A stretch of 64,000 bases of DNA from Burkholderia sp. GAS332 (GTDB lineage: Bacteria; Pseudomonadota; Gammaproteobacteria; Burkholderiales; Burkholderiaceae). The translations under genes and the position numbers were made by a program. The DNA lies in NCBI GenBank assembly GCA_900142905.1, contig FSRV01000003.1:62001-126000 (forward strand), in the 5' to 3' direction. Position 1 is the stretch's first letter, and every line of letters starts with the position of its first letter. Below are positions 34,752 through 43,795 of this stretch, piece after piece. The notes below the pieces were generated by a model that was given only the letters and a program-made list of their open reading frames with translations, was not told where the DNA came from and searched no databases.

Positions 34752-36245
34752 CTAGACGTTGCCCAGCACCAGGTAATCGTCCGCGTCGAAGCGGTGAGCT
34801 CTTGCCCAGTACTGGGTACTGAAGCCGGGCCAGAGCGTCGTGACCTTCCCGCTCCGCTTGTCTTGGTACCAGCTCTTGCAACCGGTCGCCCAGACCGATT
34901 TCTGTAGCCGCTGCTGCAGTCTCCGGTTGTAGTGGGCTTGGACTTCGCGCTTGACCTCGACCACCTGGGCGTCATTGTGCCGAGCTGCCTGCAGCGCGCC
35001 CACGATGTGGGCCACGTTCGCCTCGATGATGAAGACCATCGAGTTGTGACCCAACCCGGTGTTCGGTCCGGTGATCAGGAACAGATTAGGGAAGCCACTG
35101 ACGCTGGCGCCCACATAGGCTTCGGCACCGTGGGCCCAGACCTCATTCAGATCTTGCCCCAGTCGGCCGCGCAGGCTTAGCTTGCCCAACGCCTCGGTCG
35201 CCTGGAAACCCGTACCGAAGATGATCGCATCTACCGTGTGTTGCCGGCCATCAGCTGTCAGCACACCGTTCGGTGTGACGCGTTTGATGGCCTCGCTCAC
35301 AAGCTCGGTATTGGAGCGCTGCAACGCCGGGTACCAATCGTCCGAGATGAGGATTCGCTTGCATCCCATCACATAACTAGGCGTGAGTCGGGCGCGCAAC
35401 GCGGGATCTGCAACTTGTTTATGCAGATGCCGGAGTGCGATTTTTTCGCCGATCGCCATGTATTTTGGATCTACCACGGTGCCCAGCGCCTGCAATTCGT
35501 TCAACCAATGGATGCCCCACCGTTGCAGGCGCATCACACCCGGTAGATGGCGATAGAGCGCTTTGCGAAGCGGCGTGAACGGCCGGTCCTCGCGCGGTAC
35601 GATCCAAGGCGGGGTACGCTGAAAAACGCTGAGCCGGCCAACCCGCGCACCGATACGGGGCACGAACTGGATGGCGCTGGCGCCGGTGCCTATCACCGCA
35701 ACGCGCTTGCCTTCGAGCTCATAGCCGTGGTCCCAGCGCGCCGAGTGGAACGTATGACCCTGAAAGGATTCCAGGCCCGGCAGCGTCGGCACCGCTGGTT
35801 CGCTCAGGCCGCCGGTGCCCAAGATCAGGAAGCGGCAGCGCAGGCTGCCGCGGTCCGTGTCTACGCGCCACGTCAAGGCGGCGGCGTCGAAGGCGGCTCC
35901 TTTCACGACCGTGTTGAAACGAATGCGCTCGATCAGCCCATACTGCTCGGCGCTTGATCGCAGATAGGCGAGGATCTCGGCCTGACCTGGATAGCTGCGT
36001 GACCAGTCGGGGTTGAGCTTGAACGAAAAAGAGTACAGATGCGAAGGGATGTCACAGGCCGCGCCGGGGTAGTGGTTGTCCCGCCATGTTCCCCCCACCG
36101 TGGCTCCGCGCTCCAGCATCAGCACCGATTCGAAACCGGCCTCGCGAAGCTTGATGGCCATGCACTGGCCGGCGAACCCGGTACCGACAATGATTATTTC
36201 GGCATCTAGCGCTGTCAAGGGATTGTGTCTCTGCTGCTTGATCAT
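34752..36245 (-). CDS. Flavin-containing (Baeyer-Villiger type) monooxygenase
   Basis: A 497-residue FAD/NADPH monooxygenase. N-terminal FAD Rossmann fold IIIVGTGFAGQCMAIKL, then ATVGGTWRDNHYPGAACDIP, the Baeyer-Villiger/FMO fingerprint FQGHTFHSARWD, the NADPH fold VAVIGTGASAIQFVP, and the late IIFGTGF. It would insert oxygen next to a ketone or oxidise a hydrophobic substrate; AlmA-type relatives act on long alkanes. It lies downstream, in the same direction, of the hydrolase/saccharopine-dehydrogenase-like operon and is likely in the same lipid- or ketone-processing pathway: the hydrolase could open the ester or lactone it makes. Confidence 0.88.
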   Translation of the reverse strand: MIKQQRHNPLTALDAEIIIVGTGFAGQCMAIKLREAGFESVLMLERGATVGGTWRDNHYPGAACDIPSHLYSFSFKLNPDWSRSYPGQAEILAYLRSSAEQYGLIERIRFNTVVKGAAFDAAALTWRVDTDRGSLRCRFLILGTGGLSEPAVPTLPGLESFQGHTFHSARWDHGYELEGKRVAVIGTGASAIQFVPRIGARVGRLSVFQRTPPWIVPREDRPFTPLRKALYRHLPGVMRLQRWGIHWLNELQALGTVVDPKYMAIGEKIALRHLHKQVADPALRARLTPSYVMGCKRILISDDWYPALQRSNTELVSEAIKRVTPNGVLTADGRQHTVDAIIFGTGFQATEALGKLSLRGRLGQDLNEVWAHGAEAYVGASVSGFPNLFLITGPNTGLGHNSMVFIIEANVAHIVGALQAARHNDAQVVEVKREVQAHYNRRLQQRLQKSVWATGCKSWYQDKRSGKVTTLWPGFSTQYWARAHRFDADDYLVLGNV

Positions 36246-36564
36246 ACCCGTACTCCTTCTGCTCTTATTGTGCGGTTGCTCATGCCCGTCCGAAGACGTG
36301 TCCGTCTGTGTTTCTTAGATTGACTCAACTAGTTGCCAGTTGCGTCATGCAAGCTGTCGCCCGCACTTCCGCAGTCGCACACTCTCACACGTAGATCGCA
36401 AACTTGAAACGACCTGCCCCAGTCATTGAAATTTCCGCGACCGCAAGCGGACGCGACAGCATGGGTCAGTTCGAGTCCGGAACTACCAACGCTCACTACG
36501 ATTGCGTGGGCATTAAGAGCCTGAGACGTAAATTTCCCTGTTCATCAAAATTTCAAACTGGTCA
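36246..36564. other. Upstream region of monooxygenase gene
   Basis: No coding frame is convincing. The region separates the leftward monooxygenase from the rightward broken TetR gene, so it should hold divergent promoters; I cannot point to definite -35/-10 elements. Confidence 0.4.
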
Positions 36565-36581
36565 ATCATCGTCGTTATGAT
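36565..36581. promoter_or_regulatory. TetR-type operator, copy A
   Basis: ATCATCGTCGTTATGAT has the same 17-bp layout as the palindromes at 41013 and 47860 (outer arms ATCAT/TTATGAT). It overlaps the possible start of the broken TetR gene. It is the weakest of the three copies, as expected beside a decayed regulator. Confidence 0.5.
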
Positions 36582-37350
36582 GCACCTTGGAGCAAGGCAG
36601 TCACTCTGCCTGCAGCGTGGGCAAACACGGCATCAACAGAAGGCTCGCAAGACCCAGATTCGGCTCCAAACAGTGAGATCAATGCTCACGGAGACATCCC
36701 GGCAAACCCACGCCCAGCAACCCGGCGCAAAGCGATCGCATCGAGGTCCGTCGGCGCGGCGCGTCCAAGAAAGAGGAAGGCGCCACGAGGCGCTTGAAGC
36801 TGCATGGCGCGCGATTCTTTGCGTCAGGATCGAGAACGTGACGATTCGGGGAATTGCGGCCGAGCTTCAGGCCACGACCCGCACAGTGGTCCACCACTTG
36901 AGGAGCGCGGGTATCGTGCTGCGGGATGAGCTGCACCAGTTGATCAAAGGCATGGTCGACGAAGTGATGCGCCACCTCGAGGGCGTGGCCGGTATCACCA
37001 GCGTCGATCGCATCCACCACGCCTTCCTGCTTCACGAGGAGGGGGGTAAAACGGCGTGACACATCAGGCGTGCATTCCTCCCCATATCTATTTGCAATGC
37101 TAATCGTCGTGTCAAAGACAAACGACGCTGCGCATCCGTGAGAAGTGATTTTGCCAACGAGCTGACGGCGTTGCATGCGCAAAAGACGATTCACGTCGGG
37201 CCAGGCACGATTCTGTATGTCGATGAGTGGGTTACCGTTGCTGATGGGTTGGGTGTCTGGCGAGTCATCGACCGGAGGCGAGTTCTCGCGGAGCCCCAAC
37301 ACACGTTCGTGAATCACCGCATTACGGCGTGTTGCGCGTCTAAGGACTGA
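36577..37350 (+). pseudogene. Broken TetR regulator, paralog of the 47-kb TetR
   Basis: The first part encodes a TetR DNA-binding domain (EAAWRAILCVRIENVTIRGI, AAELQATTRTVVHHLRS) similar to that at 47060-47758, then stops at 37059. After a gap with the middle missing or shifted, 37138-37350 resumes the C-terminal part (NELTALHAQKTIHVG, VTVADGLGVWRVID), matching the paralog's EELSALQKQKVIRGG and VALADGLGVGRIID. The gene is dead, but its history shows a duplication of the local regulator. The 245 bp after it hold no gene. Confidence 0.7.
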
Positions 37351-37595
37351 GACTGTCGATTCCATAGATATCAAAGGATGGCTCCGTTGAGACCACTACG
37401 CCGTCATGGAGCAGCGGACGGGATTGCGACCAGCAGCGGCCGGTGTAGTCCTCCGTCGGCGAACGGGGGGTTTTGCGTTGATCCGACTTGGCATTGAATG
37501 TTTGGGGCGAGCAGGGGTTGCATAGGTACTCACTCACACGTGGGAGATCGGAAGTGCCGAAAGTCTCTACCAGCGGTACTGACATCGGTGCGGTG

Positions 37596-38231
37596 CTACG
37601 GGTCTTGGTGAGGCGCTGCGAGTCCCACTAAGACCCGGATATCGCGCCAACGGGCCCACACGTAGAAACGCCCGATGTCGGTGTCCAGTCGATCTATCGC
37701 GTAGCCCATCAAGTCCACTGTCATTGCCAGCGATCCACGGATGCGGCAATCCAAGCGCTCGGGCTTGGCGCTGAAGAGCCGGCGGTGGAACACAAGCAGT
37801 TCGTCGCTCACGGTGGTCTGCACTAGGAGGCGATGCCCGCGGCCGACGACCGCCAGCGCGAACTGGATGACTGTGTCGACTAGGAGCCACAGCGTCAAAG
37901 GCGAAAGGATTTCGAACAGGGTGCGCGTGATACCACGCGTGCCGTAGGCCTCGAACAGCACATAGATGAGGATCTCGTTCAGTGTCTGCGAGATCGCAAA
38001 GCTGATCACCAGCAGCCAGACCGGATGAATTTTTCGGAAGGCCCAGACATAGGCGAGTACTGGGCGCCCGAGCAATTGTTCAAGCTCGGCGAACATGGTC
38101 CGGCGCTCGGTCGTCATCGGCAGGTTGAGGAGCCGGGCATCGTCAACGGCTGTCTCGTTTGATGGAGGCATCGAATGGGAAGTGGCCAAGCCGGAGACGG
38201 CAAGCGCAAGATTCAGGGTTCGACGAATCAC
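37596..38231 (-). CDS. Putative membrane protein
   Basis: A 211-residue protein starting at GTG 38231, well placed behind GAGGAG. It has two clear hydrophobic segments, one around VWLLVISFAISQTLNEILIY and one around TLFEILSPLTLWLLVDTVIQF, a Cys/Arg-rich cytoplasmic-looking loop, and a C-terminal helical part (DLMGYAIDRLDTDIGRFYVW). No family recognised. It follows the DUF2147 gene by 9 bp and belongs to that operon. Confidence 0.6.
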   Translation of the reverse strand: MIRRTLNLALAVSGLATSHSMPPSNETAVDDARLLNLPMTTERRTMFAELEQLLGRPVLAYVWAFRKIHPVWLLVISFAISQTLNEILIYVLFEAYGTRGITRTLFEILSPLTLWLLVDTVIQFALAVVGRGHRLLVQTTVSDELLVFHRRLFSAKPERLDCRIRGSLAMTVDLMGYAIDRLDTDIGRFYVWARWRDIRVLVGLAAPHQDP

Positions 38232-38240
38232 AACGGCTCC

Positions 38241-38741
38241 TCAAGGCTTGCAAGTCTGCACAGTGTCTGTGACCGGACTCCAAGTCTCGGTCTCGCCGAA
38301 CATTTCGGTACCGATGAAGCCGCGCAGGAACAGCTTGTCATCGCGTTTGCGCAACACAGCCCTGTTGGTCTGGCCGTCTCCAGGGTCGTACACCCAGCCG
38401 TCCTTCCACATTGTTCCGTCGAAGTGGCGCAACTCAAGAATCTGCAAGCCGCAGATCGGGCGCTTACGCTGCTCTGCGGTCGGGTTGGCTTCGTCGGTTC
38501 CCCCTACTCTGGCCCAGGCGATGTAGCCGCACAGCTCCGCGGCTGCGGGGCATGGCTTCAGCTCAACGATGGACTTGTCTGCGGTATACCAGCGGCCCTC
38601 GAAACCGGTCCCGGAGGGCGTTGGTTGGCTCAGCGCCTCATGCGACCAGAGGCATGCGGTTAGCACCAGAAAGGCAAGCCGGCCGGAAAGGCCTTGCATT
38701 CGTGATCGTGTCGAGAATCGGCGTGAGCGGAACGAAAGCAT
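38241..38741 (-). CDS. DUF2147 exported protein
   Basis: A ~166-residue secreted protein starting at about 38741; a signal peptide (GRLAFLVLTACLWSHEALS) precedes a DUF2147 domain. Its marks are FEGRWYTADKSIVELKPC, LCGYIAW, NPTAEQRKRPICGLQIL, WKDGWVYDPGDGQTNRA and LFLRGFIGTEMFGETETW. DUF2147 proteins are small beta-barrel-like periplasmic proteins of unknown function, often near lipid or fatty-acid genes. The gene lies in the monooxygenase/hydrolase operon, 38 bp after the saccharopine-dehydrogenase-like gene. Confidence 0.85.
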   Translation of the reverse strand: MLSFRSRRFSTRSRMQGLSGRLAFLVLTACLWSHEALSQPTPSGTGFEGRWYTADKSIVELKPCPAAAELCGYIAWARVGGTDEANPTAEQRKRPICGLQILELRHFDGTMWKDGWVYDPGDGQTNRAVLRKRDDKLFLRGFIGTEMFGETETWSPVTDTVQTCKP

Positions 38742-38779
38742 TTTTTCTCCTTGGCTCGGAAAACTTGGCGATAGACTCA

Positions 38780-39988
38780 TCAGAGGAAGGACTCGCGGAG
38801 CGTGATGACCGGCTGGCTCGCATCGCCGGACTTGATGAAGGGTTTGAGCAATGTGAAGAACTGGTCGGCATCAATCGCTGCTTCAGGGGCGAATGTGCCT
38901 CTGCGGCTGATCTGTCCCTGGGTCAGCATGAGTAAGGCTACAGCCGTAGGAATACAGGTGTTGGGCCCCATGCCGCCGGGAATTTCTCCGTTCAGCCAAG
39001 CGCTACAAACATGACGGCGTCCATTGGACACACCTTCAGCAATGGCGGATATTTCCGCCGGGATGTAGCGGCGACCGAACAAGGTTTCCTTTACCGAGCT
39101 CATGAGTAGCGACATTGATTCGCCAAATCTCAATCCCGTCAGGTCCCTCTTCAGCACGATATTGCGCAGTAGTGACGCAGCTTGCGTCACACTCTGGCCG
39201 CGCTTGTCGACGCGTGCTTGTAGCAGTTTCAGCAAACCGATTAGTCCATGGGAGAACACCATTGCGTTTGCGCTGTCACGTATGGACGGAAATGAAGTTG
39301 GCAACGTGATCGGTTCGGGGTGGCCAACGGTGTGTGCGCGGATCGCACCAACACCAGGAACATGCAGATCGATTTTGGTCAGTGGTACGCCCGCGGCGAT
39401 GCGACCGGCCTTGAATACCGGGATGCTGCCGGTTAGTTGCTCCATCCAGTGATCGACTGCCGCTCCAGCTCCCATGTCGGCGTTCTCCTCTTCCTTGGCG
39501 CGCGAAGAACTGCCCCACGTGGTAACAACGCGATGTGGCGCACCGACCTGCCGGATGGCTTTGCTGGCTAGCAGGTTGGCAATACCCGGACTAGCGCCCA
39601 TGCCGACAATTGCGGTGACGTTGGCGGCCTGCGCTCTGTCGTTTAGCCCCAGCATCGCCAAGGTGGGCTCCGGATCATCGCAGATGTCGATATAGTGGCA
39701 GCCGGCTGCGATGGCACATTCCAGCACCGTCGTGCCGAACAGGTAGTAGGGCCCGATCGTGGAGACCACAACGTCATAGCCTTTTAAGATTTCGGTGAGG
39801 GCCACGGAATTGCGGGCGTCGACCGCTACAGCGTCAATGTTCGGTTTGGCAAGGCGGGCCACATAGCGCTGCGCCTCTTCGACGTTCATGTCAGCCACGG
39901 TGAGCCTGGAAAAGGCTTTTAGCTGGATCGCAGTCTCGACAAAATGCCTGCCCATCAGGCCGCACCCTCCTAAAGCGATAACCTTCAT
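38780..39988 (-). CDS. Saccharopine dehydrogenase-like oxidoreductase
   Basis: A 402-residue NAD(P)-binding protein: N-terminal Rossmann motif VIALGGCGLMGRHFVETAI, then GYDVVVSTIGPYYLFGTTVLE, YIDICDDPEPT and VGMGASPGIANLLA as in the saccharopine dehydrogenase/carboxynorspermidine dehydrogenase group. Substrate unknown; members near monooxygenases and hydrolases act on lipids or ketones rather than lysine. Start ATG overlaps the stop of the alpha/beta hydrolase (ATGA), indicating coupling. Confidence 0.8.
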   Translation of the reverse strand: MKVIALGGCGLMGRHFVETAIQLKAFSRLTVADMNVEEAQRYVARLAKPNIDAVAVDARNSVALTEILKGYDVVVSTIGPYYLFGTTVLECAIAAGCHYIDICDDPEPTLAMLGLNDRAQAANVTAIVGMGASPGIANLLASKAIRQVGAPHRVVTTWGSSSRAKEEENADMGAGAAVDHWMEQLTGSIPVFKAGRIAAGVPLTKIDLHVPGVGAIRAHTVGHPEPITLPTSFPSIRDSANAMVFSHGLIGLLKLLQARVDKRGQSVTQAASLLRNIVLKRDLTGLRFGESMSLLMSSVKETLFGRRYIPAEISAIAEGVSNGRRHVCSAWLNGEIPGGMGPNTCIPTAVALLMLTQGQISRRGTFAPEAAIDADQFFTLLKPFIKSGDASQPVITLRESFL

Positions 39989-40968
39989 GGCAGTGCTCCT
40001 GTCAGCGTGCGTGATTGGTGTGCGGCAAGCTTTGTCGGCAGAATTGGCGCTGACGGGGCGGAAGTCTCTGTCCAGTCAGCTTGGCGGAAATGCTCGACTA
40101 GGCGCTGAGTCAGCGACGGCAACAGCGCTGCGGGGAAGTCATGCCCCATGCCAGCGATGCTTTCAAACACCGCGCCGGGAATGTGCTCTGCTGTACTGCG
40201 TCCAGCTTCGACCGGTACAAGAGGATCGTCCCGGCCATGCAGCACGAGACTCGGCTTGTCGATCAAGGGCAGTAGCGGTATGCGCGAACCCGAAGCCAGG
40301 ATCGCGGCAAACTGTCTTTCAGTGCCACCAGCTGCCGGTGCATTACGCTCGAGGTCATTGCGCACTTGCTCGCGCAGCAGTTCGTGCGTCGTCGGGTAGC
40401 GCGGGCTGGAAATTAGCTCCCAGATGCGTACACCGTGCTCGATCTCGTCCCGCAGTGAGGGGTTCCGTGGCGGATTTAGAAGTAGCTTGAGTACATCAGC
40501 GCGCGCCTTGGGCAGGCGGTGATCGCCTGAGCTCGACATAATCGATGTCAGCGAACGGACCGCAAACGGAAAACGCGCAGCAACGATCTGGGAAATCATG
40601 CCGCCCATCGAGGCGCCCACCAAGTGAACCGGTCCGGAATCGAGACTGTCAATCAATCCCACTGTGTCATGCGCCATCTCGTCCAGCGAATAGGGCGCGT
40701 GGCTGCGCAGGCCGAACTGTGCGTTCAGATAGTGCCAGGCCATGCGTGGTACGCCCCTCATGCGGCTGGACTTGCCAATGTCGCGGTTGTCGAAACGGAT
40801 CACGCGGTAGCCTGCCTGCACGATGGTCCGGACCAATGCGTCGGGCCAGCCAGTCAGTTGCTGGCCAAGACCATGCACCAGCAGTACTGGCGTCGCGTGG
40901 ACGGGGCCGTGACTCTCATAAGCCAGCGTTACGCGGCCGATGCTGGCAAATCTCAGAGGGGGCTTCAA
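39985..40968 (-). CDS. Alpha/beta hydrolase
   Basis: A ~327-residue alpha/beta hydrolase: oxyanion motif LLVHGLGQQLTGWP, nucleophile elbow LVGASMGGMISQIVA (Ser), acid in VLHGRDDPLVP and His in IAGMGHDFPAAL. TTG 40968 follows GCGGAGA; a longer frame starts at TTG 41004. A 17-bp palindrome lies ~45 bp upstream. It is the first gene of a leftward operon (hydrolase, saccharopine-dehydrogenase-like, DUF2147, membrane protein, possibly monooxygenase). It may hydrolyse the ester or lactone product of the monooxygenase. Confidence 0.82.
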   Translation of the reverse strand: MKPPLRFASIGRVTLAYESHGPVHATPVLLVHGLGQQLTGWPDALVRTIVQAGYRVIRFDNRDIGKSSRMRGVPRMAWHYLNAQFGLRSHAPYSLDEMAHDTVGLIDSLDSGPVHLVGASMGGMISQIVAARFPFAVRSLTSIMSSSGDHRLPKARADVLKLLLNPPRNPSLRDEIEHGVRIWELISSPRYPTTHELLREQVRNDLERNAPAAGGTERQFAAILASGSRIPLLPLIDKPSLVLHGRDDPLVPVEAGRSTAEHIPGAVFESIAGMGHDFPAALLPSLTQRLVEHFRQADWTETSAPSAPILPTKLAAHQSRTLTGALP

Positions 40969-41012
40969 TAGAGTTCTCCGCGATAGGTGAGGAAAATTTC
41001 TCAAGTGAGTAG

Positions 41013-41029
41013 ATCATAACGGTTATTAT
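41013..41029. promoter_or_regulatory. TetR-type operator, copy B
   Basis: ATCATAACGGTTATTAT matches 14 of 17 positions of the palindrome in front of the TetR gene at 47060. It is immediately upstream of the hydrolase-led operon, where a repressor would block transcription. Confidence 0.65.
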
Positions 41030-41040
41030 GTTGGTGTGCA

Positions 41041-41486
41041 TAGGTAATTACGAGAAGACGCGGTCCGTCTTGCCGATGTTGGGATTCAAGGCGCAGTGGA
41101 ACAGAAAGCTGGCTTAGCGCCGCTTGTCAGATCGTTTGCGCAGCGCTGACGCCACAGATCGCGTCGAGTTGGAAGCGTGCCAGGGGGGCTGCTCGATAAG
41201 CCCGCAAGTAAGCGAGTAACGCTGGTGTGCTCCTCGCGCGTATGGCTCGCGGTGAATCGCTCGCCGTTCGAGTCAGGTTGAGGGCCGCCGCTTCGCTCCA
41301 GCTAGTGATACGCCGTGAGCAAGGCAGCAAGGCGGTGCCCGTCGTCCTAAAAAAAATACCGCAATACCGCCGCCATGCTTATATTCATGTAGCTATGGCG
41401 GCATCGCGTCCATTGCACTCATCGCCGTCATCAATCTCGCCATGTCCGCGAAGCAGGCGACGTGACGCGAGTCGCGGCGGCAAAGA
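41041..41486. other. No recognisable gene
   Basis: Short frames on both strands are not protein-like. The region separates the hydrolase operon from the amine oxidase remnant. Confidence 0.4.
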
Positions 41487-42305
41487 TCAGAGCTTGCAGC
41501 AGCCATGATCGATGGACTTGCTGTCTTCGACGCTGCTCTGATCACGCCCGGACGGTAAGTCCATCGTCGGGTTGGCCGAGAAGACGTTGTTCGGTTTCAG
41601 CATGAAACCGGCGTACTCGACCGGCATAATCGGGAAGTCCTCTGGTTTGCATACGTGGGTGTGGTCGAAGCTGTGCCACGACGCCAGATCTTTATTCTCG
41701 ACGTTGCGTTTCGCCTCGATATAGCGCGGCAAGCCGGCGCCGCCCGAGTGCTGGTTCGGATAGTCGCCGCTCGCGTAACGCTCGGCCGGATCGAATGGAG
41801 TGACCCACACGTGGCGCGTCGCGAAGCCGCCGCGTTGGCGTACCTTCGAACGCTCGTCGGCAAGCATCAACCGGGAGTCGTTCACGATCAGCTTGTAGTC
41901 CAGGTTTGCACCAACTGCGTTCTTTACGTTCGGGTTGGTGACCTTCCAGTAACGGTCGGTGGTACCGGTGGTTCGTGCTCGGATCGGAATAGGCACGCAC
42001 ATCTCCGTCACGTTGGCGCGGTAGACGATCGACCGCACGTTCTTGCCGTCGTCCCATGAAAGTTGATGCAGCACCAACCCATCACCTAGCGTAAAGCCGA
42101 CGCGGAAGATCCAGTTTTGCCAGCTCACATACCAGCCGTCAATGTTGAAGCTCGGACCCTCCGGCTGTTTGATCGACAAGGGCTTGAGCGTGGTGCGCGG
42201 CTCGCCGAGGCCCGGCGTGTCGTAGTTGTGCTTCTGGCGTGGAATCGGAATGATGCGTCCGTCGTCGACCAGTTCGATCACTTTCTTCTCCGGCAGATCG
42301 ACCAC
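41487..42305 (-). pseudogene. tynA: Copper amine oxidase gene with catalytic core deleted
   Basis: A 272-residue frame joins two parts of a ~640-residue copper amine oxidase: an internal N-terminal part (LPEKKVIELVDDGRIIPIPR, FNIDGWYVSWQNWIFRVGF, VRSIVYRANVTEMCVP) and a C-terminal part (YWKVTNPNVKNAVGANLDYK, WHSFDHTHVCKPEDFPIMP). The stretch that should hold the topaquinone Tyr (NYD/E) and two copper His is missing, and the N-terminus is cut just after a stop. The reading frame survived the deletion, but the product cannot be an oxidase. The intact ancestor oxidised aryl-alkyl amines such as tyramine or phenylethylamine. Confidence 0.85.
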
Positions 42306-42505
42306 CGCGACCCGCCTTCAATCGGATGAGCGTAATCAATGTCAATCGCGGTCTCTCGGTAGTAACTCACGCACCGCACGAGGCGGCGGCCATTCTCGTT
42401 CGTAGGAACCCAATAACATTTTCGCCCTTGCTCACGGCGCTAAATGAACGATAAAGTGCGCCGGGAGGGAAGACACGCAGCAAGACAAAAGAGGAGACAG
42501 ACAGA

Positions 42506-43504
42506 ATGAAAAAAGTTACGCTCAACGGCAGTTTCCCGATGCTTCGCGCTGCCGTGATGGGACCGGTCGTGCGCGCGCTCGATGCCTCGGGAACGGATTG
42601 CGATGTGCTGCTCGCCGAGTTCGGTATGAGCCGGCGGTTGCTGTCCAATCCGTATGAAATCCTGCCGCTGACGCGCTGCGTCGCTGCTTTCGAACGCGCG
42701 GCCGAGGTGCTTGATGAATCGGCGCTCGGCTTGCGATTGGGCAGCGAATTGCAATTGACGGAGCTCGGGCCTGCGGGTCTCGTGTTTCTATCGTCGCCGA
42801 CCTTGCAGGCGGCGCTGCGCAAGTTCAGGCGGGCGTTTGCGTCGTGGCAGAACGCCACGATCAGTGAACTGCTGTGCGACGGAAAATGGCCGACATGGAC
42901 CTACCAGATCGCCGATCCTAACATCTGGCCGCGCCGGCAGGACGCGGAATACAGTCTCTCGATGATGTGCAATATGCTCCGGTGCGTGTGCGGCGCCGCA
43001 TGGAATCCAGTCGAAGTGCAATTCGAACACGCAGCGCCCGCCGATCTCAAACCTTATGCCCGTCATTTCCGCGCACCGGTTCGCTTCCAACAGTCTTTTA
43101 ACAGTGTGGTTCTGCGTCCACAAGATCTCGACGCATCGCTCAAGAGTGCCGATACACAAATGGTGCGCATGATGGAACGCCATGCCACAGATCTGATCTC
43201 GCGTGATGCGATGCCGCACAGCCTTGTCGAGCAGGTACGCGATCTGGTGACCCGGCGGCTTGCACATGAAAAGTTGGTCGTCGGCGACATTGCGAAAGAT
43301 CTCGGACTGTCGGATCGCTCGTTGCAACGGCATCTCGCGTTCGAGGGGACATCGGTACGGCGGATCGTGCGCGAAGAGCGGCAGCGCAGTGTCGAAGGAC
43401 TGCGGAAGCGCGAGGGGCTTACCAATGCGGCGATTGCACGAGCGGTCGGCTACGCCGATGCGACGGTACTCTGGCGTGCCAAGCGCAACTGGAAAAAGCA
43501 ATAA
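42506..43504 (+). CDS. AraC-family regulator
   Basis: A 332-residue regulator: an N-terminal arabinose-binding-like (PF12625 type) domain (LLAEFGMSRRLLSNPYEILP, FERAAEVLDESALGLRLGSE) and a C-terminal AraC helix-turn-helix pair (VVGDIAKDLGLSDRSLQRHL, TNAAIARAVGYADATVLWRA). The end (KRNWKKQ) is about ten residues shorter than usual. It probably controlled the adjacent amine oxidase and still may control the APC permease and porin. Confidence 0.85.
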   Translation: MKKVTLNGSFPMLRAAVMGPVVRALDASGTDCDVLLAEFGMSRRLLSNPYEILPLTRCVAAFERAAEVLDESALGLRLGSELQLTELGPAGLVFLSSPTLQAALRKFRRAFASWQNATISELLCDGKWPTWTYQIADPNIWPRRQDAEYSLSMMCNMLRCVCGAAWNPVEVQFEHAAPADLKPYARHFRAPVRFQQSFNSVVLRPQDLDASLKSADTQMVRMMERHATDLISRDAMPHSLVEQVRDLVTRRLAHEKLVVGDIAKDLGLSDRSLQRHLAFEGTSVRRIVREERQRSVEGLRKREGLTNAAIARAVGYADATVLWRAKRNWKKQ

Positions 43505-43795
43505 ATCGCTGCGGCGCGGCAATCACTTTCAATCCGAGAGATGACTCGGCGATTCCGCTTCGCACCCTAAAAACTTCCGTTTCCAAAGCATTCCCTGCAA
43601 ACACGGCGCTTCCGCGTTGTCGTCCGCACTGGCGCGAGTTATCGAAGAATTGGCGCGGTTCGCGGAATCCTTTTATTTTTTTAGCTGCCTACCATGCGCT
43701 CACACCGAAGTATCGAACGTCGGTCAACCACGCGCCGGACCAGCATTTCCGCGGGTTAGGCGAATTCCAGGCTAGCCAACAAAATAGAGGCAGTG

